DNA from: DAOUKH01 sp965207995
GTDB lineage: Bacteria; Chloroflexota; Dehalococcoidia; SHYB01
Reading direction: 5' to 3'
DNA: 64,000 nucleotides
NCBI GenBank assembly: GCA_965207995.1
Contig: OZ242299.1
Location: 1,922,001-1,986,000 of the forward strand
Position numbers and translations under genes: made by a program. Positions 40,986 to 49,343 of the stretch are shown one piece after another (positions within the stretch are counted from its first letter, which is position 1; every line of letters starts with the position of its first letter). The notes under the pieces were generated by a model that ran no database searches, was not told where the DNA came from, and was given only the letters and a program-made list of their open reading frames with translations.

Positions 40986-41750
40986 GTGTCGCTCGTGAAG
41001 CTTGAGATTCGGGACAGGATCGCGGTCGTTACCCTGGACAACCCGCCGGTGAACGCGCTCTCCGCCGAGGGGCAGGTCCAAATCTACGAGACCTTCGACA
41101 GCCTGCACGAGCAGGATGAGGCGGTCGTGGCGATCTTCACGGGCGCGGGGCAGCGGGCCTTCTGCGCCGGCGCCGACATCCGGGCCCGCCTCGACGGCGA
41201 CTCCCGCTTTCCGGAAGACCACGGGCGGCGCGCCCGCGAGGCGTTCAACTCGATCTACGAGTGCCCCATCCCCGTCATCGGGGCCATCAACGGACCCGCT
41301 CTCGGAGCCGGACTCGCGCTCGCCGCCTCCTGCGACTACCTCATCGCGTCGGAGAACGCCAACTTCGCGCTCCCCGAGATCGACGTGGGCCTCATGGGTG
41401 GCGCCCGCCATTTGGGACGGCTCTTCCCCCAAGGCGTCACCCGCCGCCTGCACTACACCGCCGACCGCCTCCCCGCCACCGAGGCCTACCGCTTGGGCGC
41501 CGTGCACAAGGTCGTGCCCTCGGAGCAGCTCATGGACGCGGCGATGGAGGAGGCGCGCATCATCGCGGCGAAGATGCCGATGGGCGTCAGGCTCGCCAAA
41601 GAGGGCCTGAACATGATCGAGTGGATGGACCTCAAGAACGGTTACCGCTTCGAGCAGACCCGCACCGCGATCCTGCGCAAGACCGACGACGCGGTCGAGG
41701 CGAAACGGGCGTTCCTGGAGCGTCGCGCCCCGGTGTTCAAGGGGCGCTAG
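40986..41750 (+). CDS. enoyl-CoA hydratase/isomerase
   Basis: 254 residues from a GTG with GGAGG 8 bp upstream. Crotonase features are VVTLDNPPVNALS, AGQRAFCAGADIRARLDGD, INGPALGAGLALAASCDYLIAS and FALPEIDVGLMGGARHLGRL; the last holds one catalytic Glu. The long basic C-terminal helix ends EAKRAFLERRAPVFKGR. A 2-enoyl-CoA hydratase role is plausible. Its stop is 6 bp from the stop of the opposing synthetase gene. Confidence 0.92.
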   Translation: MSLVKLEIRDRIAVVTLDNPPVNALSAEGQVQIYETFDSLHEQDEAVVAIFTGAGQRAFCAGADIRARLDGDSRFPEDHGRRAREAFNSIYECPIPVIGAINGPALGAGLALAASCDYLIASENANFALPEIDVGLMGGARHLGRLFPQGVTRRLHYTADRLPATEAYRLGAVHKVVPSEQLMDAAMEEARIIAAKMPMGVRLAKEGLNMIEWMDLKNGYRFEQTRTAILRKTDDAVEAKRAFLERRAPVFKGR

Positions 41751-41756
41751 CGGGGG

Positions 41757-43172
41757 TCAGGCGGCGCGCTTGCCCTGCCAGTAGTCGAGTACCTTCCGGT
41801 ACGCAACGGCGGCGCGCTGGAACGAGGGGAAGGCCAAGACGCCCTTCTCGGTGAGCTGCTGGCGCAGGTCGACGGCCTCCCGCTCTGCCGAGGTCGCTGT
41901 CACCAGCGTAAAGAACGGCTTCGACACCGCCGCCGCGGCGTGCTCCGCGATGGCCTGGTGGAACGTCTCGTTTTTCTTTTCGGAGGTCATCCGCATCGTC
42001 GAGACGAACATCTCCAGGCCCACGAAGTCGACGTTGTCGTCGTCGTTCATGATGCGCAGCAGTCGCCGCAAGCCGTCGGGCGAGCCGAAGTTGTACGAGA
42101 TGTCCAGTGGATTCTGATAGCTGCCGCCGATCACGTTGAAGAACGTGGCGAACTCGTCGTAGCTCTTCTGCGTGAGCCGGGGGACATTGAGCCCCTGCTT
42201 CCCGAACGCGTCGGTGATGACGACCGACTCGCCGCCGGTCATGCACATCAGCCCGCCGTTGCCGCCCTGGACCTCCCCCAGCCGCACCAGAGCGGCGGTG
42301 GTGTCGACCAGCTCGTCGAGGCTGTCCACCCGGATCGCGCCCGCCTGTTTGATCATGGTGTCCCAGATGGCCTGCGGCGCCGCTAGCGACGCCGTATGCG
42401 ACGCCGCCGCCCGCGCCCCCTGCTCCGTCTGCCCGCCCTTCCAGATCAGCACCGGCTTCTTCGCCGCCGCCTCTCGCAGCGAGCGCACGAAGCGCCGCCC
42501 GTCCTTCACCCCCTCGATGTACATCCCGATGATCTCGATCGCAGGGTCGTCGGCGAAATAGTCGAGGTAGTCCGCCGCTTCCAGCACCGCGGCGTTCCCG
42601 AAGCTGACCGACTTATTGAGCTTGATGCCGTGCACCACGTTGAGCGTCGTCGAGGTGTAGACCGTATGCGTCCCGCTCTGGCCGATGAACCCCACGGGCC
42701 CGCTCTCCCCGTGATACTGGTCGTCGTTCTGCCGGACGCCGGCGGCGGGACTGAAGATGCCCATGCAGTTGGGCCCGATCAGCGGCATGCCGGCCTCGAG
42801 GGCCATGCCGCGCACCCGCTCTTGGAGCGCGCGGCCGTCGTCGTCGGTCTCCGCGAAGCCCGAGGTGAACATGGCGACGCCGCCGGCGTTCGCCTTGATG
42901 GCGTCCGCCAGGATGATGGGCGTCACGTTCCGCGGCACCGCCACGAGCACGTAGTCGATCGGCTCCGGAATCTCCGCCATGCTCTTGTAGTTGGTGACGC
43001 CGAGGTCCTCGATTCCCGGGATCTCGTTCTCGTCCAACTGGACCGAGTACAGCTTCCCCTTCACCGTTAGCATGTTCCGCAGCCAGCTGTAGTTCGTCGC
43101 CTTCTTCGCCCCGACGACCACCACGGTCTTGGGGTTGAAGAAGCGGTCGAAGCGCTGGCGATCGATAGGCAT
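41757..43172 (-). CDS. ADP-forming acyl-CoA synthetase, alpha-like subunit
   Basis: 471 residues. A CoA-binding Rossmann domain (FFNPKTVVVVGAKKA) is followed by LIGPNCMGIFSP, FIGQSGTHT, SVSFGNAAVLEAADYLDYFADD, and the phosphohistidine segment AAASHTASLAAPQAIWDTM with its active His. These are the marks of NDP-forming acetyl-CoA synthetases. They convert acyl-CoA + ADP + Pi to acid + ATP, or the reverse. The ATP-grasp part is the separate upstream gene (37 bp gap). The substrate may be a longer or aromatic acyl group. Confidence 0.9.
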   Translation of the reverse strand: MPIDRQRFDRFFNPKTVVVVGAKKATNYSWLRNMLTVKGKLYSVQLDENEIPGIEDLGVTNYKSMAEIPEPIDYVLVAVPRNVTPIILADAIKANAGGVAMFTSGFAETDDDGRALQERVRGMALEAGMPLIGPNCMGIFSPAAGVRQNDDQYHGESGPVGFIGQSGTHTVYTSTTLNVVHGIKLNKSVSFGNAAVLEAADYLDYFADDPAIEIIGMYIEGVKDGRRFVRSLREAAAKKPVLIWKGGQTEQGARAAASHTASLAAPQAIWDTMIKQAGAIRVDSLDELVDTTAALVRLGEVQGGNGGLMCMTGGESVVITDAFGKQGLNVPRLTQKSYDEFATFFNVIGGSYQNPLDISYNFGSPDGLRRLLRIMNDDDNVDFVGLEMFVSTMRMTSEKKNETFHQAIAEHAAAAVSKPFFTLVTATSAEREAVDLRQQLTEKGVLAFPSFQRAAVAYRKVLDYWQGKRAA

Positions 43173-43209
43173 GACGGTCGTGCCGAGGGGGTCCGGCCGG
43201 GAGGTGGAG

Positions 43210-43908
43210 CTAGGCGTCTTCGAGGACGATGCGGGCGTCGACGGCGGCGAGGCCGTCCTTGTACGCGAAGACCGGGTTCAGGTCGAGCTCCTTGATCTCC
43301 TCGTGCCCCTCGACGTACTCCGACAGCTTCAGCAGCGCCGCCTCGATACCGGCAAGGTCGGCCGGGTCCTGCCCCCGGTAGCCTTCGAGCACGGGGAAGC
43401 CCTTGATCTCGCGCACCATCTGCTTCGCGTCGCGCTCGGTGAGCGGGACGATGCGGAAGGCCACGTCCTTGAGCACCTCGACGAGCACGCCGCCGAGCCC
43501 GAACATGAGCACAGGCCCGAACTGCGGGTCCTTGGACATGCCGAGGATGATCTCCGTCCCGGGCGCGGCCATCGCCTGCACGGAAACGCCGTGGACGTTG
43601 GCCGAGGGAACGGCCGCTTTGGCGGCGGCGACGATCTCGTCGTGGGCAGCGCCCACCGCGTCCGCGTCGGCAAGGCCCAGCTTCACGCCGCCGACGTCGC
43701 TCTTGTGCACGATGTCGGGCGACACGATCTTCAGGGCGACGGGGTAGCCAAGCTCCCCGGCCAGCGCTACCGCCTCCGCCTTGTCCTTCGCCAGGCGGGT
43801 ATCCGTCACGTCGAGGCCGGCGTCCTTCAGCATCTGCTTCGCCTCGACTTCGGTCAGGAGGGTGCGCCCCTCTTTGCGGGCGGTTTCGACGATGGCGTTC
43901 CCAGACAT
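43210..43908 (-). CDS. ADP-forming acyl-CoA synthetase, ATP-grasp beta subunit
   Basis: 232 residues of the ATP-grasp_5 family: LTEVEAKQMLKDAGLDVTDT, YPVALKIVSPDIVHKSDVGGV, GMSKDPQFGPVLMFGLGG and KELDLNPVFAY, in the expected order. It supplies the nucleotide-binding half for the alpha-like gene downstream; together they form the split enzyme common in archaea and in several anaerobic bacteria. It has a strong promoter of its own. Confidence 0.92.
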   Translation of the reverse strand: MSGNAIVETARKEGRTLLTEVEAKQMLKDAGLDVTDTRLAKDKAEAVALAGELGYPVALKIVSPDIVHKSDVGGVKLGLADADAVGAAHDEIVAAAKAAVPSANVHGVSVQAMAAPGTEIILGMSKDPQFGPVLMFGLGGVLVEVLKDVAFRIVPLTERDAKQMVREIKGFPVLEGYRGQDPADLAGIEAALLKLSEYVEGHEEIKELDLNPVFAYKDGLAAVDARIVLEDA

Positions 43909-43944
43909 GGGCAGGGCCTTCCTTTTCCGTTGAGTGCCGCGCCT

Positions 43945-43972
43945 AGTATAGAAGCGGGCTTAGGGGTGTCAA
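43945..43972 (-). promoter_or_regulatory. sigma70-type promoter of the acyl-CoA synthetase genes
   Basis: Leftward TTGACA (43972-43967), 16 bp, TATACT (43950-43945), about 30 nt before the beta-subunit ATG. Confidence 0.65.
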
Positions 43973-44027
43973 GAAAGGGAGAAGGCGGTCCCGTGCCCCG
44001 TACGTTTCTGTTGGGCCAAGAAGCCTC

Positions 44028-44033
44028 TATAAT
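44028..44033 (+). promoter_or_regulatory. -10 box for tsaE-tsaB
   Basis: TATAAT; the start is expected near 44040, about 20 nt before the chosen tsaE ATG at 44061. A GTG at 44040 would make the message leaderless. Confidence 0.45.
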
Positions 44034-44060
44034 CGCACGGTGATGCTGCGGAAAGATGTC

Positions 44061-44525
44061 ATGACCCAGTCGGCCCAGGCCACCCAGACCGTCGCCGAGG
44101 CTATCGGCGCGCGGTGCCGGGGCGGGGAAGTCCTGCTCTTGGTCGGCGACTTGGGCGCGGGCAAGACCTGCTTCGCCCAGGGCCTCGCCCGCGGGCTCGG
44201 CGTCGAGGGCTACGTCCACAGCCCCACCTTCGTGCTCGCCGCCGAATACACCGGCCGCCTGCGCATGCGCCACGTCGATCTGTACCGCATCGACGGGGCG
44301 GAGGAGACCCGCGATCTGGGGCTCGACGAGTTCGGCGCGGGCGACCTCGTCGGCGTCGTGGAGTGGGCCGACCGTGCCTCCGGTGTCTACCCCCCTGATT
44401 GCATGACCGTCGAGTTAACCGACCTCGGCGGCGATGAGCGGACGCTCGCCTTCGAGGCGGAGGGCGAGCGGCATGAGGCCCTGCTCGCCGCCGTCGAACC
44501 AACCCCTGTGAGGAGGGCCGGCTAG
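44061..44525 (+). CDS. tsaE: tRNA threonylcarbamoyladenosine biosynthesis ATPase TsaE
   Basis: 154 residues from the ATG after GGAAAG. P-loop GDLGAGKT at 29-36, then SPTFVLAAEY, the conserved HVDLYRIDG and VGVVEWADR, all canonical for TsaE. With TsaB and TsaD it forms the t6A-tRNA modification complex. TsaB follows 2 bp later; TsaD is not in the window. Upstream in-frame GTG/ATG at 44040/44043 would add 7 or 6 residues but lie at the predicted transcription start. Confidence 0.94.
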   Translation: MTQSAQATQTVAEAIGARCRGGEVLLLVGDLGAGKTCFAQGLARGLGVEGYVHSPTFVLAAEYTGRLRMRHVDLYRIDGAEETRDLGLDEFGAGDLVGVVEWADRASGVYPPDCMTVELTDLGGDERTLAFEAEGERHEALLAAVEPTPVRRAG

Positions 44526-44527
44526 CC

Positions 44528-45241
44528 ATGGAACTCGCCATCGACACGTCGACGGAGGTCGCCGGCATCGCGCTCTCGAAGCAGGGGGCCGTCGTCGAGG
44601 AGCGTATCTGGAACGCGGGCCGCAACCACACCGTCGAGCTTATGCCGGGGGTCGCGGCGCTGCTTGAAAGGCAGGGGGCCTCGGCCTCCGACCTTGAGGC
44701 CATCTTCGTCGCTACCGGCCCCGGCGGCTTCACCGCCGTCCGCGTGGGCATCAGCGCCGCCAAGGGTATCGCTCTGGGCTCGGGCGCCACGCTCGTAGGC
44801 GTGGGCACGATGTGGATCGAAGCCGCGCCCTTCGCCGGCCGCGGGCTCCCCATCCGCCCCATCATGGACGCCGGCCGCGGCGAGCTCTCCGTGGGGAGCT
44901 TCGTGACCACCGATGACGGTGTGGCCGAGGCCGCGCCCCCGGCGCTGCTGACCCCCGACGCGTTGATCGCGGAGACCACCAAGGCGACGCTGTTCTGCGG
45001 CCAGCACTTGGCCGCCATCCGGGAGCAACTCGCCGAAGCGCTCGGCAGACGGGCGCGGTTCCCCGGCCCCGCCGAGGGATGGCGACGGCCCTCCGTTCTT
45101 TGCGTACTGGGCTGGGAGCGCCTGCAGGCCGGCGAAGAGATCGGCGACGCCAGCGCGGCCCCGATCTACGCGCGGCCTCCCGCGATCTCAACGCCAAACC
45201 CGGCCAAAGCTGCGCGGCGCGGTCCAAAATCACAAGAATAG
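44528..45241 (+). CDS. tsaB: tRNA threonylcarbamoyladenosine biosynthesis protein TsaB
   Basis: 237 residues, starting MELAIDTSTEVAGIALSKQG, with GRNHTVELMPGVAALLERQG and the diagnostic FVATGPGGFTAVRVGISAAKG. It is the inactive ASKHA-fold scaffold that pairs with TsaD. C-terminal AAPIYARPPAI is the typical final motif; the last 20 residues are basic and variable. It starts 2 bp after tsaE and is followed by ndk. Confidence 0.93.
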   Translation: MELAIDTSTEVAGIALSKQGAVVEERIWNAGRNHTVELMPGVAALLERQGASASDLEAIFVATGPGGFTAVRVGISAAKGIALGSGATLVGVGTMWIEAAPFAGRGLPIRPIMDAGRGELSVGSFVTTDDGVAEAAPPALLTPDALIAETTKATLFCGQHLAAIREQLAEALGRRARFPGPAEGWRRPSVLCVLGWERLQAGEEIGDASAAPIYARPPAISTPNPAKAARRGPKSQE

Positions 45242-45274
45242 GCGTCAACCTGTAGCGACCGATTGGAGGCCCCG

Positions 45275-45727
45275 TTGAGCGAGCGCACCCTGGTGTTACT
45301 GAAGCCCGACGCCGTGCAGCGCGGTTTGGTCGGTGAAATCGTTGGACGCCTAGAGAAGACCGGTCTGCGCATCGCGGCCATGAAGCTGATGCAGGTGAGC
45401 GACGCGCTTGCCCGCACTCACTACGCCGAGCACGAGGGCAAGCCCTTCTTCCCCGGCCTGATCGATTTCATTACGTCGGGGCCCATCGTGGCGATGGCGC
45501 TCGAAGGCCCCCGCGCCATCGAGATCACCCGCAAGACCATGGGCAAGACGGACCCGGCGCAGTCGCCGCCCGGCAGCATCCGAGGCGACTTTGGGATCGA
45601 CGTGGGGCGGAATCTCGTCCACGGCTCCGACGGCCCGGAATCGGCGGCCCGCGAGCTCGCCAACTTCTTTACCGCCGACGAGCTGCTGTCCTACACCCGC
45701 GCTCCCGACGCCTGGATCGTCGAGTAA
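45275..45727 (+). CDS. ndk: nucleoside-diphosphate kinase
   Basis: 150 residues from the TTG that has GGAGG 5 bp upstream (an earlier TTG at 45263 overlaps that site). TLVLLKPDAVQRGLVGEI starts the fold, and NLVHGSDGPESAARE carries the phosphorylated His116. It transfers gamma-phosphate between NTPs and NDPs. It is 34 bp after tsaB, probably on the same transcript. Tail to tail with rsfS. Confidence 0.95.
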   Translation: MSERTLVLLKPDAVQRGLVGEIVGRLEKTGLRIAAMKLMQVSDALARTHYAEHEGKPFFPGLIDFITSGPIVAMALEGPRAIEITRKTMGKTDPAQSPPGSIRGDFGIDVGRNLVHGSDGPESAARELANFFTADELLSYTRAPDAWIVE

Positions 45728-45730
45728 CGG

Positions 45731-46075
45731 CTAGGGCACCCGCGCCAACTGCGGCGCCGCCGACCACGCCGATTCGAGATCGTAGTGCGCGCGCCGGTCC
45801 GGCGTGAAGACGTGCAGGATCACGTCGCCGAAATCGATCAACACCCAGCCCGAGTCGTTCTCTCCCTCGCGGTGATGCCGGCGCAGTCCCATCGACCGTA
45901 GGGTTCGTTCGGCGTCGTTGGCGATGGCGGCGAACTGCGGCGGCGACTCCGCCGTGCAGATCACGAAGAAGTCGGCGAAGTTGGCCAACTCCCGTATGTC
46001 GAGGAGCACGATGTCGGCGGCCTGCTTATCCGCGGCGGCGGCGACGGCGGCTCGGGCGTACTCGATGGCGTCCAG
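45731..46075 (-). CDS. rsfS: ribosomal silencing factor RsfS
   Basis: 114 residues if started at the CTG at 46075, with GGAGGT 5 bp upstream. The frame continues upstream, but only to a GTG at 46126 that lies between the promoter's -35 and -10, so it cannot be on the message. Motifs ADIVLLDIRELANFADFFVI, SPPQFAAIANDAE and WVLIDFGDVILHVFTPD are diagnostic. RsfS binds uL14 and stops the ribosomal subunits from joining. A CTG start would be unusual; no better start is present. Confidence 0.9.
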   Translation of the reverse strand: MDAIEYARAAVAAAADKQAADIVLLDIRELANFADFFVICTAESPPQFAAIANDAERTLRSMGLRRHHREGENDSGWVLIDFGDVILHVFTPDRRAHYDLESAWSAAPQLARVP

Positions 46076-46102
46076 TCGGGACCTCCAGGAAGTGCTGCCG
46101 CA

Positions 46103-46130
46103 ATTGTAGCGCGCCGCCGCCCGCACTCAA
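46103..46130 (-). promoter_or_regulatory. promoter of rsfS
   Basis: Leftward TTGAGT (46130-46125), 16 bp, TACAAT (46108-46103). Start near 46096, giving a leader of about 20 nt with GGAGGT. Confidence 0.55.
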
Positions 46131-46150
46131 ATGCTCGCTTCGATCCCACC

Positions 46151-46204
46151 GGCGACCCTTGTGGTCGCCCTCCCCTGTAGGGGCGATTCGCGAATCGCCC
46201 GTCC
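46151..46204. repeat. type A palindromic repeats (copy 1)
   Basis: Two adjoining palindromes: GGCGACCCTTGTGGTCGCC (46151-46169), then CCCCTGTAGGGG followed by CGATTCGCGAATCG (46172-46198), ending CCCGTCC. The core TGTAGGGGC-(inverted 5-7 bp)-GCCC recurs at 53543, 53589, 60556 and 61781. They lie in the rsfS-mnmA gap. Confidence 0.8.
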
Positions 46205-46239
46205 CCTCCGGCCTCTCCCCCGAGAGGGAGCGCCTCAAG

Positions 46240-46313
46240 CCTCTCCCCCTCTGGGGGAGACTGAGAGAGGGCGCGCGCCGCCAGGCGCGCGAGCGCCCGC
46301 AGGGCGCTGCTCT
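46240..46313. repeat. type B three-hairpin repeat (copy 1)
   Basis: 74 bp. Head: CCTCTCCCCCTCTGGGGGAG followed by ACTGAGAGAGG. Then hairpin GCGCGC-CGCCAG-GCGCGC, and hairpin AGCGCCC-GCA-GGGCGCT, ending GCTCT. Almost identical copies are at 53679-53752 and 60444-60517. Confidence 0.85.
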
Positions 46314-46320
46314 TTAGCTG

Positions 46321-46329
46321 TGCTATTCT
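46321..46329 (+). promoter_or_regulatory. putative extended -10 element for mnmA
   Basis: TGCTATTCT, 18 bp before the GTG of mnmA, directly after the type B repeat. Confidence 0.35.
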
Positions 46330-46347
46330 TTCTCGCGAGGTCCCCCA

Positions 46348-47469
46348 GTGATGTCCCGCCCCAAGGTGCTCGCCGCGATGAGCGGCGGGGTCGATTCCTC
46401 CGTCGCCGCGCTGCTCCTGAAAGAGCAGGGGTTCGACGTCACCGGCGTCACCATGCGCCTCTGGAGCGGCGGCGACTCCGGCGGCGCCAACGGCCCCGCC
46501 CGCGCCAACAAGCGCTGCTGCTCCGTCGAGGACGTCGACGACGCCGCGGACGCTGCGGCGGCCATCGGCATTCCCCACTACGTCGTCAACTTCGAGCGCG
46601 AGTTCCGCACCGGCGTCATCGACTACTTCCTCGGCGAGTACAAGCGCGGCCGGACGCCCCACCCCTGCATCGCCTGCAACGACCGTGTGAAGTTCGGCCC
46701 CCTGCTCGACCGGGCCCGCGCCCTCGGTGCGGAGTTCCTGGCGACGGGGCACTACGCCCGCATCCGCCGGAGCGACGAAGGTTTCTCGTTACTCAAGGCG
46801 GTGGACGCCTCCAAAGACCAGTCGTACGTGCTCTATGGGCTCGACCAGGAGGCGCTGGCCCGTCTGCGCTTCCCGTGCGGCGAGTATCCCAAGGATGAAA
46901 TCCGGGTGATGGCGCGCCGCGCCGGCCTCCCCAACGCGGACAAGGCCGATAGCCAGGACATCTGCTTCATTCCCAGCGGCGACTACCGCGCCTTCGTCGC
47001 CAAGCACGCCGGGACATCGCCGGGACGGTTCGTCGACACGGACGGCCGCCCGCTCGGGGAGCACGAAGGCCACGAGTTCTTCACCGTCGGCCAGCGCCGC
47101 AACCTTGGGGCGCTCGGCCCCGAGCCGCGCTACGTCGTCGAGATCGACGCGGACACCAGCACCGTCGTGATCGGTGGCAAGGACGACGTCTACGCCTCGG
47201 TGGCGTGGATCGAGGGGGTGAGCTACGTCGCCGGACGCGTGCCCGACGCCCCGTTCCCCGCCACGGCGAAGCACCGCTACAAGGCCGCCGAGAGCGACGT
47301 CATGGTCTACCCCGGCCCCGAAGCGGGCGCGGCGCGGGTCGAGTTCGCCCAGCGGCAGCGCGCGGTGACGCCGGGGCAGGCGCTCGTCCTCTACCGCGAC
47401 GGCGAGGTCATCGGCGGCGGCGTGATACGTAAGTCGGCCCGCGCCGTCGCGGAGGAGAGTCCCGCGTGA
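46348..47469 (+). CDS. mnmA: tRNA-specific 2-thiouridylase MnmA
   Basis: 373 residues. The PP-loop SGGVDSSVAALLL is at about 12-24; the two catalytic Cys are in PHPCIACNDRVKF and DSQDICFIPSGDY. FVDTDGRPLGEHEGHEFFTVGQRRNLG is typical of the central domain. It transfers sulfur to U34 of Lys/Glu/Gln tRNAs. Start: GTG at 46348 (GAGG 7 bp upstream) or the adjacent ATG at 46351. It overlaps the DinB-like gene by 4 bp. Confidence 0.96.
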   Translation: MMSRPKVLAAMSGGVDSSVAALLLKEQGFDVTGVTMRLWSGGDSGGANGPARANKRCCSVEDVDDAADAAAAIGIPHYVVNFEREFRTGVIDYFLGEYKRGRTPHPCIACNDRVKFGPLLDRARALGAEFLATGHYARIRRSDEGFSLLKAVDASKDQSYVLYGLDQEALARLRFPCGEYPKDEIRVMARRAGLPNADKADSQDICFIPSGDYRAFVAKHAGTSPGRFVDTDGRPLGEHEGHEFFTVGQRRNLGALGPEPRYVVEIDADTSTVVIGGKDDVYASVAWIEGVSYVAGRVPDAPFPATAKHRYKAAESDVMVYPGPEAGAARVEFAQRQRAVTPGQALVLYRDGEVIGGGVIRKSARAVAEESPA

Positions 47470-48017
47470 ACCTTCAAGCGTTCGTTATCAAGGTATTCGA
47501 GCTGCACCGCGACGACCTCGCTGAGGTCATCGGCGACCTGACCCAGGACGAGGTCGCGTGGCGCCCCGCGCCGGCGGCCAACCCCATCGGCTTCCTCCTG
47601 TGGCACCTGACCCGCGTCGAGGACGGCTGGGTCCAGCGCGTCATCCAGCGCGAGAAGCACCTCTGGGTTCGCGCCGGTTGGGCCGTGCGCTTCGGCATGC
47701 CCGAAGACCAGCGCGACATGGGCTTCGACTACCGCGAGGACCAGATACGAGACTTCGCTGTCCCGTCGCTCGCCCTCCTGCGCGACTACTTCGACGCCGT
47801 GCGCGGCGGCACGCTCGATTTTCTTGCCTCGTGGGACCCCGACGCCGACGACGCGGAGCACCGCGCTCCCTGGGGCGGCACCGTGGGCACCGCCGAGATA
47901 CTCGCGCAGCTCGCCTGGGAGATGAACCAGCACGCGGGGCAGATCGCCTACCTGAAGGGTCTGCAACGCGGCCTGCTGCGCCCCGACTACATGGGGCCGC
48001 TCTCGCTTTCGAGCTGA
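47466..48017 (+). CDS. DinB-family (DUF664-like) protein
   Basis: 183 residues, four-helix bundle of the DinB/YfiT superfamily: GFLLWHLTRVEDGWVQRVI and WEMNQHAGQIAYLKGLQRG provide His residues in the places used to bind metal. Members act as thiol S-transferases (bacillithiol, mycothiol) or have unknown roles. GTG start overlapping the mnmA TGA. The next gene is a paralogue with LAWHVGRVEDRW and ELNQHTGQMGYVKGLYAG. Confidence 0.87.
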   Translation: MNLQAFVIKVFELHRDDLAEVIGDLTQDEVAWRPAPAANPIGFLLWHLTRVEDGWVQRVIQREKHLWVRAGWAVRFGMPEDQRDMGFDYREDQIRDFAVPSLALLRDYFDAVRGGTLDFLASWDPDADDAEHRAPWGGTVGTAEILAQLAWEMNQHAGQIAYLKGLQRGLLRPDYMGPLSLSS

Positions 48018-48039
48018 AGCCGAGGAGGCCCGAACGGCG

Positions 48040-48621
48040 ATGGAGCTCAACGAACTCCTGACCAAGCAATACGAGCGCGTCTGGTCGGCCACCGATAGGG
48101 CGCTCGAAGGACTATCAGACGAGGCTCTCGCGTGGCGGCCGTCGCCGGAATGTAACTCCATCGGCTGGCTGGCCTGGCACGTGGGCCGCGTCGAAGACCG
48201 GTGGACGAGCCTCCTCCTGGGGCGCGAATTGCGGGGTTCCGGTTTCGCGACGTCCGTCGATGATCAGTGGGCGCGAGAGTGGGCCGAAGCGATGGGGATG
48301 CCCGGCGATGGTGGCAGCGGCGCGGGGATGCCGCCGTCCGACCTCGACGCTTTCCCAACGCCGAGCTTGGACTTGCTTCAGGGCTACTACCAGGCGGTCC
48401 GCGCCGACACCCGCGCAATGCTCGCCGCGCTGCGGCCCGGTATGCTCGACGAGGTGCGTGATTCGCTCTTCGGGAGGCCGATGGCGCTGAGCGACATGTT
48501 CGTCCAGGTCCTCACGGAACTGAACCAGCACACGGGCCAGATGGGCTACGTCAAGGGCCTCTACGCCGGATACCAAGGGCCGGGCGGCGCGGAGTTTCCC
48601 GGCCTGAGCCCCAAACGGTGA
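48040..48621 (+). CDS. DinB-family protein (paralogue)
   Basis: 193 residues with the same fold and metal-His segments as its neighbour (GWLAWHVGRVEDRW, LNQHTGQMGYVKGLYAG), but with a Gly-rich insertion (PGDGGSGAGMPPSD) in the middle. ATG after GAGG. Its end overlaps the GTG of rnhB by 4 bp, so it is translated in the same operon. No substrate assigned. Confidence 0.87.
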   Translation: MELNELLTKQYERVWSATDRALEGLSDEALAWRPSPECNSIGWLAWHVGRVEDRWTSLLLGRELRGSGFATSVDDQWAREWAEAMGMPGDGGSGAGMPPSDLDAFPTPSLDLLQGYYQAVRADTRAMLAALRPGMLDEVRDSLFGRPMALSDMFVQVLTELNQHTGQMGYVKGLYAGYQGPGGAEFPGLSPKR

Positions 48622-49343
48622 AAGCCGGCGCGAAGACGGCAGGCGGGAAGAAGGCTCGGCTGCGCTCTAAGCGGCCAACGCGACCCGGCTTCCAGGAAGA
48701 GCTCCGCCTTCACGCCGACGGCTTGACGCTCGTGGCCGGCGTCGACGAAGTGGGCCGCGGCCCGCTCGCCGGGCCGGTCATGGCCGGCGCGGTCATCCTT
48801 CCCGCCGACTGGCTCAAGCGCCGCCGTCGTGCCAGCCGCAAGAAGAACGCCGACCCCCGCGATCTGCTGAACGATAGCAAGAAGCTCACCGCGGCGCAGC
48901 GCGATGCCGTCTATGAGGTCATCACCGAAACGGCCTTGGCTTGGGGCATTGGGACCTGCTCCGCCGCATACATCGACGAGGCCGGCATCGTCGCCGCCAC
49001 CCGCCGCGCCATGTGCGAGGCGGTCCGCGGCCTCGCACCGCAGCCCGACGCGCTGCTTGTCGACGCGGTGGAGCTCACGGAGCCCGGGCTTGCCGTGAAG
49101 GCGATCATCCGGGGCGACGCCCTGTGCGGCTCGATCGCGGCGGCCTCGATCGTGGCCAAGGTGGCGCGCGACCGGCTGATGGCGGAGATGCACGAGCGTC
49201 ACCCCGGCTACGGCTTCGACCGTAACAAGGGCTACGCGACCGCGGAGCACCTGCGCAGCCTCCGCGAGCGTGGGCCGTGCGAGATCCACCGGCGGCGCTT
49301 CGAGCCACTCCGAACGCAACTCCTCCAGCCGAAGCTCATATGA
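48618..49343 (+). CDS. rnhB: ribonuclease HII
   Basis: 241 residues. It has the catalytic VAGVDEVGRGPLAGPVMAGA (Asp-Glu), LNDSKKLTAAQRDAVYE, ALLVDAVEL and AAASIVAKVARDRLMAEM. It also has the helix-ending KGYATAEHLRSLRERGPCEIHRRRF. It removes RNA from RNA-DNA hybrids and single ribonucleotides. The basic N-terminus (AGAKTAGGKKARLRSKRP) and a basic insert (KRRRRASRKKN) are unusual additions. GTG start within the previous gene's end. Confidence 0.95.
   Translation: MKAGAKTAGGKKARLRSKRPTRPGFQEELRLHADGLTLVAGVDEVGRGPLAGPVMAGAVILPADWLKRRRRASRKKNADPRDLLNDSKKLTAAQRDAVYEVITETALAWGIGTCSAAYIDEAGIVAATRRAMCEAVRGLAPQPDALLVDAVELTEPGLAVKAIIRGDALCGSIAAASIVAKVARDRLMAEMHERHPGYGFDRNKGYATAEHLRSLRERGPCEIHRRRFEPLRTQLLQPKLI

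Noticed and set aside
46240..46313. Type B repeats as plain transcription terminators
   Set aside because: They lack T-runs, recur almost unchanged at unrelated places and are longer than terminators; repeat elements fit better.
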